This document shows positions 32,301 through 38,880 of a DNA stretch of 64,000 bases, piece after piece. Both the position numbers and the translations under genes were made by a program. Under the pieces are notes generated by a model. It did no database searches, had not been told where the DNA came from, and saw only the letters and a list, made by a program, of their open reading frames with translations. Source of the stretch: Ailurus styani. Its lineage: Eukaryota > Chordata > Mammalia > Carnivora > Ailuridae. The stretch is from assembly GCA_002007465.1 (NCBI GenBank), contig LNAC01000338.1, forward strand, positions 902,865-966,864, in the 5' to 3' direction. The stretch's first letter is position 1; the number at the start of each line of letters is the position of its first letter.

Positions 32301-32620
32301 CCGGGTGAGAACCCAGCTTGAGAAGACCCCCCCACCCCGACTCTGGAGTCCGCTTTAGTTATCCAGATCTGCCCTAGAACCAGTCCCCAAAATTTGCCCC
32401 CCGCCCCACCGTCATACTAACCGTCCTGGATACACTTCCTGCTTCTTTTTCTCTGACTCTTTTTAACTAGTGGTTTTAAGTGCTTGGGATCTGTCTTTTT
32501 CTGGCCCGTACATTTCTCTCTCTCTAGACAGTGCAGACACCAGGCCGCTGTGACGTGGGGATGCAGCCTATTGTCAATGAGATGCTCTCATTCAGAAGTC
32601 GTAGAATCCTGGAATGGTAA
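14540..32620 (+). CDS. OAS2: OAS2, complete, 11 coding exons
   Basis: 2'-5'-oligoadenylate synthase 2, an interferon-induced dsRNA sensor that makes 2'-5' oligoadenylates and activates RNase L. It works as a dimer at membranes and in cytosol. Coding exons: 14540-14716, 16286-16556, 19433-19611, 20954-21189, 21618-21759, 25340-25513, 27311-27593, 28763-28950, 29977-30215, 31142-31295 and 32528-32620. They join in frame to 711 residues (human p71 is 719). The start MGIWAS fits an N-myristoylation signal (Gly2, Ser6). Unit 1 (1-335) has lost catalysis: D74 is kept, but Thr76 and Glu141 replace aspartates. Unit 2 (336 on) keeps D408, D410 and D479. A CFK oligomerisation tripeptide is at 666-668. 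Two ISRE elements lie just upstream. All splice sites are AG/GT. Confidence 0.97.
15570..16165 (-). mobile_element. Old L1 fragment (-), interrupted
   Basis: It matches the reverse-complement L1 3' region: GTACAGCCCAATGGATTGCC and ACACCTGTGTCACC on the left, then GTCCATGCTACTGCTGATGG and GCATCCTCGTTCAGG on the right. The palindromic element at 15813-15904 lies between the two parts. Confidence 0.65.
15813..15904. mobile_element. MITE-like palindromic element
   Basis: The ends GGGGTGACCAACC and GGTTGGTCGCC are near-complementary, and CCCGGGACTGAG pairs loosely with TGTCCCGGGA. This has the form of a short nonautonomous DNA transposon inserted in the L1. Confidence 0.6.
16286..16556 (+). CDS. 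OAS2: OAS2 exon 2 (degenerate catalytic exon of unit 1)
   Basis: It starts [23 protein letters not shown] is kept, but SDGT replaces SDAD. It ends [13 protein letters not shown], with Glu where the third catalytic Asp should be. The exon is open and well spliced, so the losses are substitutions, not decay. Confidence 0.95.
16817..16965 (+). mobile_element. hAT-type relic (MER20-like)
   Basis: It begins GAGTTTCTCAAACTATGACA and continues through AATCACCAGGAAACCTTGTT and GCTGCTGGTGCCGGTCCAC. This is the usual MER20-like layout in old, diverged form. Confidence 0.55.
17117..17632. repeat. Higher-order GGAT/GGAA tetranucleotide array
   Basis: About 515 bases of GGAT and GGAA repeats. Superimposed are longer units: GGGATGGATGGATGGATATG starts at 17291, 17367 and 17476, each followed by a GATAGA(C/T)TGGATAGATGAATGG block, and a GACTGAAGGATGG block occurs on both sides of the N at 17215. 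Copy number is probably mis-assembled here and polymorphic. Confidence 0.92.
17841..17868. repeat. (CA)n microsatellite
   Basis: About 14 CA units in OAS2 intron 2. Confidence 0.95.
18012..18208 (+). mobile_element. Can-SINE (+) with perfect 15-base TSD
   Basis: Full-length copy with the CAGTGGGTTAAAGCC variant. AAAATGGCTAGTTTA occurs just before (17997-18011) and just after it (18209-18223). The exact duplication and intact body mark a recent insertion in OAS2 intron 2. Confidence 0.96.
18447..18459 (+). promoter_or_regulatory. CTCF-like motif
   Basis: CCACTAGATGGCG matches the CTCF core CCASYAGRKGGCR in full and is followed by CTA. It lies in OAS2 intron 2, just outside any SINE. Occupancy cannot be judged from sequence. 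Confidence 0.6.
18732..18923. mobile_element. hAT-type MITE (MER20-like) with both ends
   Basis: It begins CAGTGGTTCTCAGACTTCCC and ends AGTTTGAGAACCACTA, giving near-perfect terminal inverted repeats (CAGTGGTTCTCA against TGAGAACCACTA). A 9-base A-run expansion sits inside. It is an old, nearly complete nonautonomous hAT. Confidence 0.75.
19433..19611 (+). CDS. OAS2: OAS2 exon 3
   Basis: It completes the Gly codon and reads [20 protein letters not shown], then [13 protein letters not shown], then [11 protein letters not shown] up to GTAATT. KHWY is conserved even though the unit is catalytically dead, which fits a retained RNA-binding or structural role. Confidence 0.95.
19715..19905 (-). 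mobile_element. Can-SINE (-) in OAS2 intron 3
   Basis: Reverse copy ending GAGCCACCCAGGTGCCCC. It is flanked by AGCTCAGTGCATTTT (19704 on) and AGCTCAGTGTATTTT (19906 on), a target-site duplication with one change. Confidence 0.9.
20357..20398. repeat. (GATA)n microsatellite
   Basis: About ten GATA units inside the L1 relic, followed by an AT-rich TATA/CATA stretch to about 20540. Confidence 0.95.
20544..20738 (-). mobile_element. Can-SINE (-) nested in L1, OAS2 intron 3
   Basis: Full-length reverse copy. TATATTGAACT lies on both sides (20533-20543 and 20740-20750), a clean target-site duplication. It is inserted in the L1 relic 215 bases before exon 4. Confidence 0.95.
20954..21189 (+). CDS. 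OAS2: OAS2 exon 4
   Basis: The acceptor is TCTCCCACAG. It reads [19 protein letters not shown], then TVYAWEQGC, then [12 protein letters not shown], and ends on two bases of an Arg codon at GTAGCA. This is the alpha-helical C-terminal part of unit 1. Confidence 0.95.
21618..21759 (+). CDS. OAS2: OAS2 exon 5
   Basis: It reads [20 protein letters not shown], then LSWDVL up to GTGAGA. NNVS replaces the GN(L/V)G form of active units, matching the human unit 1. The acceptor is ATCCATAG after a T-run. Confidence 0.95.
21870..22305 (-). mobile_element. MaLR LTR fragment, MLT1-like (-)
   Basis: Reverse-complement MLT1-type order: TGCTGGCTTACAGCAACAGA, GGAGGCTAGAAATCCAAGGT, GGCTGCGTCCCTCCC, CTTATAGGGACGCC, then CCAAATAAGGTCACATTCAC. 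It is an old solo LTR with no internal retroviral genes. Confidence 0.65.
23387..23616. repeat. Alternating purine-pyrimidine CA/CG tract
   Basis: About 230 bases of CACA, CACG and GTGCAC units with almost unbroken alternation of purine and pyrimidine. Repeats of ACACGCACGTGCACAC recur. Such DNA is prone to Z-form. Open frames across it on both strands are repeat artefacts. Confidence 0.95.
23838..23985. repeat. (GGAA/GAAGG)n purine tract
   Basis: About 150 bases of pure purine on the + strand (GGAAGGAGGGAAGG units, then GAAAGAAAAAGAAAAGG). This gives strong strand asymmetry and a potential triplex-forming sequence. Confidence 0.95.
24050..24240 (-). mobile_element. MaLR LTR fragment (-)
   Basis: It contains TCCTGCGTCCCTCTTATAAG, GATAATCCAGGACAATTTCC and CTTAACCACATCTGG, in the order of a reversed MLT1-like LTR. 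Diverged. Confidence 0.5.
24582..25005 (+). mobile_element. MaLR LTR, MLT1-like (+)
   Basis: It begins GAGGGTTGAATAGTGTCCCC and AAAACTCATGTCCGCCTGGA, then TGGTGTCCTCATAAGAAGG. The end is degraded (near CATTTCTGTCGCTGGAAGCC). An internal GGGGCAAGGAA 10-11-base unit is repeated about five times at 24818-24865. Confidence 0.7.
24818..24865. repeat. Short minisatellite (GGGGCAAGGAA)n
   Basis: About four tandem copies of an 11-base unit inside the MaLR LTR, with no visible mismatch. It is younger than the LTR that holds it. Confidence 0.85.
25340..25513 (+). CDS. OAS2: OAS2 exon 6 (linker, start of unit 2)
   Basis: It reads [20 protein letters not shown], then [15 protein letters not shown] up to GTGAGC. 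It is 174 bases in phase 0, the same size as OAS3 1582-1755. The acceptor CCACCTTCCCAG matches the unit junction. Confidence 0.96.
25514..27310 (+). other. OAS2 intron 6
   Basis: A minus-strand MaLR fragment lies at about 25720-25925 (CTGCCACTGGATTTAGGGTC, CAATGACATCTACAAAGACC). The rest is mostly anonymous, with AT-rich sequence at 26,940-27,240. Confidence 0.5.
25720..25925 (-). mobile_element. MaLR LTR fragment (-)
   Basis: ACACCTGCCACTGGATTTAG, ATGACATCTACAAAGACCCC and AAGTCAGGTCACCTTCTCAG follow the usual order of a reversed MLT1-type LTR end. Confidence 0.6.
27311..27593 (+). CDS. OAS2: OAS2 exon 7 (active catalytic exon of unit 2)
   Basis: It starts [20 protein letters not shown], with both catalytic aspartates (D408, D410), and ends [12 protein letters not shown], with D479. 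The region following the DAD motif ([15 protein letters not shown]) is close to human OAS2 but two residues shorter overall. Confidence 0.96.
28160..28345 (+). mobile_element. Old medium-reiterated DNA-transposon-like repeat
   Basis: TTTTGTAAAAGGCAAGGTAG, CACAACTACTCAACTCTGCC, GCAGCCATAGACAATAC and CCAATAAAACTTTATTTACA form a well-known mammalian repeat order. A related copy lies at 55360-55665. The AATAAA here is repeat-derived and not a gene end. Confidence 0.65.
28384..28548 (-). mobile_element. Old hAT-like relic (-)
   Basis: CAGTGCTGCCTAAAACGGCT, CTTGAAATGTGGCTAATGGG and AATAACCACATTG match the reverse arrangement of the relic at 53325-53520 (CAACTACATGTGGCTATTTA). Confidence 0.5.
28763..28950 (+). 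CDS. OAS2: OAS2 exon 8
   Basis: It reads [20 protein letters not shown], then [20 protein letters not shown], then [11 protein letters not shown] up to GTATGC. The usual KHWY is KYWY here, a His-to-Tyr change from the other three OAS units in this window. Confidence 0.95.
28951..29976 (+). other. OAS2 intron 8
   Basis: A MIR-type fragment seems present at about 29,580-29,720 (CTTGATCGAGTCACTTCCCC). Otherwise nothing recognisable. The acceptor TTCCCCTCTTCCCTCAG is strong. Confidence 0.45.
29977..30215 (+). CDS. OAS2: OAS2 exon 9
   Basis: It reads [20 protein letters not shown], then [20 protein letters not shown], then [19 protein letters not shown]. 239 bases, phase as in OAS3 unit 3. YSWEQ differs from the usual YAWEQ. 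Confidence 0.96.
30216..31141 (+). other. OAS2 intron 9
   Basis: No repeat is confidently recognised. Short A/G-rich stretch at 30,740-30,825. The acceptor TATCCTCTAG is adequate. Confidence 0.45.
31142..31295 (+). CDS. OAS2: OAS2 exon 10
   Basis: It reads [20 protein letters not shown], then [20 protein letters not shown], and ends P at GTAAGG. CFK at residues 666-668 is the tripeptide linked to oligomerisation. Reading through the donor gives VRII and a stop (31296-31310), as in the human p69 form. Confidence 0.96.
31580..31735 (-). mobile_element. MER5A-like hAT relic (-)
   Basis: CATCCCTGGTCTCTATCCCC, GTGTGCAGACAGTGCCAAAT and GTCCCCGGGGGCATCC are the reversed layout of a MER5A-like hAT. 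Old copy without clear ends. Confidence 0.6.
32118..32330 (-). mobile_element. MER5A-like hAT relic (-)
   Basis: TCTCAGCCTGAGCAGCTACT, TTGGGCTGGATAATTCTTTG, GTCTCGAGACATGGCC and GGTGAGAACCCAGCTTGAGA follow MER5A-like order in reverse. It ends 198 bases before the last OAS2 exon. Confidence 0.65.
32528..32620 (+). CDS. OAS2: OAS2 exon 11 (p71-type C-terminus)
   Basis: It encodes [20 protein letters not shown], then [10 protein letters not shown] and stop TAA (32618-32620). Compared with the human tail (from memory) the start TxQTPG and PIVNEM are alike, but it ends after ILEW, about six residues early. Confidence 0.93.
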   Translation, partial: TVQTPGRCDVGMQPIVNEMLSFRSRRILEW

Positions 32621-33539
32621 TTCTAGAAGACACTTCTAGAGGTCATCTGGCAGCTGCTTTTTAAAGAATCAGTTCGCTGTCACCACCAGATCCGCTCTCC
32701 TCCACTCTCTTCACGCTTCTTTGACTCCTCTCGAAACCAAGACCGCCAAGTCCTTCACAGCATGACCCCGCCGAACCCTCGCTCCGCAAGTGACTCGTCC
32801 TCCCGGACACACCCGCCCTCCGCAGCTTCACGGGCGCCATCGCCATGTCAACCCTTGTGTGTTTTCCAATTAGCTCCTAGCTTTTCCTTCAAGGCTTCAC
32901 AGAGGGATCTCTCCGTAGCCCCTGGGAAAGGGAGGCCCTTTTCCTGCCCCTGGGGTCCTGTCACTCCGCGATCCGGCTCTCACCCTCCTCCTTCTGGCCC
33001 AGCTCCTGCTTCTTTTCCTCCACACGCGAAACCCTGTCTGCACCTGCTGAGCCGAAGGTCTCCCCGGCTAGTGGTGAGCTGACATCTTTGTAACCCTTTA
33101 AACTCCCCGGAGGCCTGGACTATAACTGTCGCCTCGCTTACATGATAGCCTATTGTCTTTTCCTCCCGGGCCTCCCTCCCCGGCCCTTCCCCTGCAGCCA
33201 CCGCCAGGATGAGTGTCTTCTTGCCAAATCTCAAGGCTTTATGCTCTGACTTTAGCTGCAGACATACTTGAATGTCTAAGTCTTTTAACCTCAAATACCC
33301 ACTTAAAGTTTTATTCCCGCCACGTATACCCCTACACCAGCTGTCCCAGAATAAAGAGCATATCCAGTCTTTGTCCCCAGCTCCCGGCACGGAGCCTCAG
33401 AATCCCTGGGGTTTTCCGATAGGAGAGACCTTTGTGCTCCCAAGGAGCCACTTCCAACCATCCCTGAGTTTATCCTAACGAGGTTTGGGCCCTTTGGTGA
33501 GTTTCCAAGGAGGGGTTGCACTGCACGCTAGCCCAGCAA
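32621..33539 (+). other. OAS2: OAS2 3' UTR candidate
   Basis: Sequence after the stop codon. AATAAA at 33350-33355 is the first plausible poly(A) signal outside a recognised repeat. AATAAA at 33674-33679 also exists but lies in an LTR-like repeat. The true end cannot be set without transcripts. Confidence 0.45.
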
Positions 33540-34100
33540 TGCCAGGCATGTGATGAGAGGGTGGAAACTTTCAGCCCACCCTGCCCCAACCTCCCAAGAG
33601 CAGAGAAGGCTGCAGGCTGAATTCAAGCCCCTGGCCGATGGTTTAATTAATCATGCCTTTGTAATGAAACACCAATAAAGACTCTGGACAGCAAGGCTTG
33701 GAAAGCTTCCTGGTTGGTGAACAGAGCAGTGTGTTGTGATGATGATGCATCCCAACTCCAAGGGGAAGGGGCTTTGGTGCTCCGGAACTTTCTAGCCTCC
33801 CCTCCAGTGTATCTCTTCACCTGCCTGTTCACTTACATCCTTTATAACAAGATGGTGATGGTAAGTATGGCATTTTCCTGAGCACCGTCAGTCATTCCAG
33901 CAGGTTATTGAGCCGAAAGGGAGGCCATGGAAACCCCTGAATTTGTAGCCGAGTTGGGGGGCGGGGGGTCCCACTAGTCTGAGGCCCCCACTCACCACCG
34001 GCATCTGAGGAGGACCTCGCCCTTTCACTGTGAGGCCTGCACTGCCTCCAGGGTTGGAGTGACCTGTGGGACCCCCAGCTGGGGTCATGCCGTTGGGCTG
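33540..34100 (+). mobile_element. LTR-like dispersed repeat
   Basis: ATGGTTTAATTAATCATGCC, CACCAATAAAGACTCTGGAC, CATCCTTTATAACAAGATGG and CAGGTTATTGAGCCGAAAGG occur in the order of a familiar mammalian LTR-type repeat. I cannot give its name. Non-coding. Confidence 0.55.
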
Positions 34101-35701
34101 GGGCCGGAATGCACCACCGCTCTTGTCCAGAACAAGGGCAAAGGAAAGAGCCCTTGACTCAGTCTACGACTAGATGCCAGACCCTTCTAGATGCCCCAGC
34201 TCACATTAGAGACATAGACAGGAGACAGAAAGACCATAAGACACTGCTCCAGCCTCAGAGGGCTTATGACGTACCTAGAGGTACATCACCTGCACCCCCT
34301 AAAGATGAACTACAGCCGCGTGGTCAGCGGGACGGGTGCGGTGGGCTCAGACCTGCCACAATAGATAAAGTAAGCGACGCAGAGCTCACGTCCCCAAGGA
34401 AGGAAGGAACCATCCTGGGCCTTCTGGGCCACTGTCTTCCCAGCACTCAGCAGACGTTTAAGCTCATTAAAAGTAAAGGTAAGAGTGTGTCCGCAGTGAT
34501 CAAGAAACACGCCCCTGGCCAGCACTCGAAGGAACCTGAACATAACCCTTTTTTCCAGAAAATCGGCAGGTCCCGGCAATGAACAGGGTATAACTAAGCC
34601 CAGCCTTTCTTGTACAAACTGTATTTCCGGATAAACAGACAGCTATAACTAATAAGGAAAAACATCCTTTTTACAAAAGGATTCGACTTAATATTTGTTG
34701 AAAGGGTGAAAATGAGAAACATCGCCATTCGGCAACCTTCGCTGAAATGAACGATGAGGCAGAGACTACGGAAGGGAGGGACCAAGTATGAGATGGGGGG
34801 GCGCTCTGTGACAGAGTGGGCAGACCGTCACCTCCCAAGCCCTCAGTGGGATCAGGGCATCAGGAGGAGAGAGACATGGCGTGCCTGCCGGTGAGAGGCA
34901 GTGTGGGGCACCCAGCAACACCCATGAAATGTTTTTGCCAAGTCAAAAAAAAAAAAAAGTGGCCATAAGAACAAAAGGAATTGAGTTAGCAAATCCCAGA
35001 GAAAATGTGGGGGCTGGACACACTTCCTAGAGGAGAACATCAGAGTAAAAAGCCAGGAGAGGAACTATGTGTGGAAGGGACAGGAGCCAAGAACGTAGCA
35101 AGAGTCCAGTTAGGCAGAGTTAAAGGTCAAGGTCCCAGGCCCACTGGCCACTCTCAGTTACCCTGGCAACAAGACCCCCACTTCCCCCAAAGGACGTAAG
35201 CAATGATCAGAAGCAGGGCTACACGTGTTAAGTGGCCAGCGGCGCAGGAAGAGTTTGGGAAGAGTTTGAGGGGCAGACCTTAAATGAGGCCACCAGTGGG
35301 GACAACCTGCAGATAGAAGATCCTCTGGAGCCCGTCTGCTGGAGGCACTCAGCTGCTCTCAACGGAGGCTTCTCTAGCTAAGTTTGGTCAAGTCAGAGCA
35401 GGTGGAAAGTGGTACCACTCGGCTTCGGTTTCTTGACATCAGCACCTGGGATGAATCTCAAGGAAAAGACGCAGAAACTCACTGTCTGTCTTTCCTGGGG
35501 CTGCCCGGAGTGGGGTGTAGACCTGGAGGGAAGCCCAGGGAGCAGAATGTGAGGGCTCAGTAACCCAGCCCCACTGAGAGGGTTCTGTCTGAGCAGCCAC
35601 GTGGAGTGCCTCCGAGATGCGGCCAACCCCGGGCCTTTCTCTTCCCTTTCCCTTCGTTGGGGGACCAGGCTGGGAATTGCAAGGGAGAAGCTCTCGTGTT
35701 C
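34101..35701. other. Intergenic, unassigned
   Basis: No gene and no repeat that I can name. Some stretches (34,560-34,760 and 35,080-35,200) have the look of old LTR material. The open frame at 34109-34582 has no recognisable domain. Confidence 0.35.
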
Positions 35702-35901
35702 TTTTTTTTTTTTTTTTTTAAGATTTTATTTATTTATTTCACAGAGGGAGAGAGATCACAAGGAGGCAGAGAGGCAGGCAGAGAGAGAGGAGGAAGCAGG
35801 CTCCCTGCTGAGCCCGATTGAGCCCCATGTGGGCCAGGACCCTGAGATCATGACCCGAGCTGAAGGCAGAGGCTTTAACCCACTGAGCCACCCAGGTGCC
35901 C
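35702..35901 (-). mobile_element. Can-SINE (-) with TSD
   Basis: Reverse full-length copy after a 17-base T-run, ending GAGCCACCCAGGTGCCC. AAGCTCTCGTGTTCT precedes (35688 on) and follows it (35902-35916), a perfect target-site duplication. Confidence 0.95.
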
Positions 35902-36157
35902 AAGCTCTCGTGTTCTAAGGGACAAGCCTCCAGCTGATGGAGCAGGAAGTCATCACCAGGAGAAGAGGAAAGACTCAGTTGCCGTAGTGTGTACATGGGG
36001 TGAGGGTTAGGGGGGCAGGAAAAGGAATCCTTCCCCAAGGTTTGGCCACTGTGATGGTGCAATAGTGGGAAAATGAGGAAGGGGCCACTGGGAGCTCGGA
36101 CAGCGGAGGGGAAATGCCACTAAACCCACAGGAAGGCTGGGGAAGCCAGAAGGGGTG

Positions 36158-36480
36158 TGGCAGACAGAATAACGGCCCCCCGAAGATGCCCACGCCCTGA
36201 TGGCTGGAGCCTGTAGGTGTGTTCCCTGATCTGGCAAAAGGGACTGTGCAGATGGGACCACGTAAAGGGTCTTGAGAGGGGGGAGAGGAATCTGGGTATT
36301 CACGTGGGCCCAGTCGGATCACACGAGCCCTTAAAAGCCCAGAGCCTTCCCCACCCAAAGCGGAGAGATTCCGCTGATGAAGACAAGACGCAGGAGGACG
36401 TGAGTGGCTGTTGCCGGTTTGGAGACGCAGAGGGTCCCGGGTCCGGGAACGCGGGTTCTCCAGATGCTGCAAGTCAGCAG
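36158..36480 (+). mobile_element. MaLR LTR, MLT1-like (+)
   Basis: GTGTGGCAGACAGAATAACG, GCAAAAGGGACTGTGCAGAT, GGGTATTCACGTGGGCCCAG, CACACGAGCCCTTAAAAGCC and GAAGACAAGACGCAGGAGG form the usual order. The 234-codon open frame crossing it is not a gene. Confidence 0.65.
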
Positions 36481-36849
36481 GGCAGGGCCACCTCCCGTTT
36501 CCTCCCCGGCCCTCAGCGCCAGGTGTGGGGGGCTCCCACACCAGCGAGGGGACCGAGAGGGAGGAGGAGGGAGAGCGCCTTGCTCTCCCGGATCTCTCCT
36601 CGCTCCGGCCATTCGCAGCCTAAAAACTGGTTTTCTAACAATTGCGCGATCTCACTTGGAGCGTGCCCGCCCACTTGCACGGGGCAGGTTCACACTCCCG
36701 GTCCGTATCGCAGGCCTGCCGGGTGTGCGACTCCGGGGGTGCCGTCTGCACTGAGCTGTGTCTGTCGGGCTCACACCCTCACCCAAGTTTCTCCTTCCTT
36801 CCCCTCCTGTCTCGGCGGACCCTCCACTCCCGCAGCCTTTGCTCTTTGC

Positions 36850-36862
36850 TGCCATCTCGCGG
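36850..36862 (-). promoter_or_regulatory. CTCF-like motif (-)
   Basis: TGCCATCTCGCGG, whose complement CCGCGAGATGGCA fits the CTCF core (variant CCGCG start). It is unique sequence just after the MaLR LTR. Its orientation is opposite to the motif at 18447. Confidence 0.5.
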
Positions 36863-37031
36863 TCATCGAGAGGATTACATCCGCAGGATGGGGACGCGAG
36901 AAAGTCCTGAAAAGCAGTTAAGTATGCTTAAAGCCCCTGGAGAGTGTTAGGGGGAGAGGGAGGTTCATCTGGAACCATGATCCAGACAATAAGGCATACT
37001 TAAGCAATCTGTTATTTCCACACCCTGCCCC

Positions 37032-37077
37032 CTGGCAAATAAGTAAATAAGTAAATAAATAAAATCTTAGAAAGAAA

Positions 37078-37154
<77 letters not shown>

Positions 37155-37155
37155 A
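37032..37155. repeat. (AAAG)n tract after an AAATAAGTAAATAA tail
   Basis: About 20 AAAG units from 37069, preceded by AAATAAGT repeats and AAATAAAATCTTAG that resemble a SINE tail whose body is gone. Purine-only on the + strand. Confidence 0.9.
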
Positions 37156-37254
37156 CCTGGTCTTTCCCCTTGACCTCGAATGTGACCAAGAGGGAAAGAT
37201 GAATTCAAGTCTTTGAATTTGGTTACCTTTCCCACTTTTAAAAACTCCCTATTA

Positions 37255-38880
37255 AAAGGTTAAGGCAGGAGATCTTAAAATATTAATGGAACTGTGTTTG
37301 TGGATTGGGAGGCTTAATATTGTTCAGATGACAATACTACCCAAGGCCAAACACAGATGTAAGGCTATCTCTATCAAAATCCTCATGGTATTTTTAATTA
37401 ATTTTTAAAAATATTTTATGTATTTATTTGACAGAAATAGAACCAGAGAGCACAAGCGATGGGCATAGCAGAGGAAGAAGGAGAATCAGGCTCCCCGCTG
37501 AGCAGGGAGCCTGATGCTGGGCTCGATCCCAGGACCCTGGGATCGTGACCTGAGCCTAACGCAGATGCTTAACCAACTGAGCCACCCAGACACCCCCTCC
37601 CCATGGTTTTTTTTTTTTAAATGGGAATGGGAAATGGGAAAAACTCATCCTAAACTTCATAGGGAATTTTAAGGGATCCAGAATAGCCAAAACGATTTTG
37701 AAAAATAAGAACAAAGTCAGAGGACTCAGATTTTCTGACTTCAAAATGTGAGCAAAGTTACAGTAATTGGAACAATGTGGTGTCTGCATAAGAATAGACA
37801 GACAGACCAACAGAAGAGAATTGAGAGCCCAGAAATAACCCTTTACGTCGATGGTCCACTGGTTTCAACAAGGGTTCCAATGTCACCCTTCTACAGTGTC
37901 TTCCTTCTACGGAGGAGAAATTGGTCCCTCTGACACACAGTGCTGAGAAAACCAGTTGCACGTATGCTGAGAATAGACCTGGGCCATGACCATATACCAT
38001 ATGCAAAAATTATCTCAGAATTGATCGAAGACCCAAATTCTAGGAGCTAAAACTATAAAGCCGTCAGAAGAAAACAGGCACGGTCTTGTACTTAGCAATG
38101 ACTTTTTACACTGTGACACCCAAACATAGTCAACCAAAATTGAAATAGATAAGCTGGACTTCATCAAGGTTAAAAACTGTGCATCAAAGGACACAACTGG
38201 GGAGCAAAAAGACCACCCGCATTCACAAATCCGATCCGATAAGCTTTCGTACCCAGAATATATGAAGAACAATGACTCCACAACAAAAAGACAAAACTGC
38301 CGATTTTAAAATGGGCAAAGGACTGGAAGATAAACAAATGGCTGGTAAGTACCTGGGAAGATGCTCCACGTCATTAGGGAAATGCAAATCAGCATCCTAA
38401 CGGGCCACCTCTTGGCCCCCTGTAGGCTGCCTATCATCAAAAAGCCAGGGAAGACCAAGCACTGGGACGGGCGTGGGGAAGCCGGGACCCTCACCCGCTG
38501 CAGGGGGGATTTTAACACCGCGTGGCTGCCGTGGAAACAGTTCGGCAATTCTCCAAAAAGTTACATGCAGAATCACTGTCTGACCCAGCAATTCCGCCCC
38601 AAGGGATACACCCAAAAGAACTGACCACAGGCACTCCAGCAGCCCTAGTGGCATGATTCACGGCAGCCAAAAGGTAGAAACAGCCCACGTGTCCAGCAGC
38701 AGACCAATGCACGAGCAAACCATGGCCCATCCATGCAATGGGAGAGCAGTCAGCCATGGGAGAGAAACAGAGGTGATGATTGCAGAGTATTGGGCGTGTC
38801 ATTATGAGTAATCGTACCCCCGACAGCAGCTGACGGGGTAGATCTTAGGTCGTGTATATTTTAACCACAATAAGAAAATC
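37255..38880 (+). mobile_element. Old L1 ORF2 / 3' fragment (+), with nested Can-SINE
   Basis: GGAGGCTTAATATTGTTCAG, ATCTCTATCAAAATCCTCAT, GAGCCCAGAAATAACCC, AAAATGGGCAAAGGACTGG, GAAATGCAAATCAGCATCC and CCCAGCAATTCCGCCCCAAG are in L1 order. It is riddled with stops. A Can-SINE at 37401-37596 splits it. It is the longest L1 piece in the window. Confidence 0.85.
37401..37596 (-). mobile_element. Can-SINE (-) nested in L1
   Basis: Reverse copy with AAAAATATTTTATGTATTTA start and GAGCCACCCAGACACCCC end. More diverged than most others (CAGACACCCC for CAGGCGCCCC). Confidence 0.9.

Larger units (their letters stand above)
31296..32527 (+). other. OAS2 intron 10, with retained-intron short C-terminus
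   Basis: The first 15 bases extend the frame by Val-Arg-Ile-Ile and stop. Two minus-strand MER5A-like hAT relics follow (31580-31735, 32118-32330). The acceptor before the last exon is TTTCTCTCTCTCTAG. No AATAAA or ATTAAA was seen in the intron. Confidence 0.6.

Noticed and set aside
33674..33679. OAS2 poly(A) signal
   Set aside because: It is inside an LTR-like repeat where AATAAA is expected; the non-repeat AATAAA at 33350 is an equal or better candidate.
34109..34582. 157-codon open frame
   Set aside because: No domain, no homology that I recognise, and no splice or promoter context.
36217..36921. 234-codon open frame on + strand
   Set aside because: It crosses a MaLR LTR and a GC-rich stretch, has no recognisable domain, and lacks splice or promoter context.
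37690..38880. Coding L1 ORF2
   Set aside because: Frames are short and broken; the element is an old fragment.
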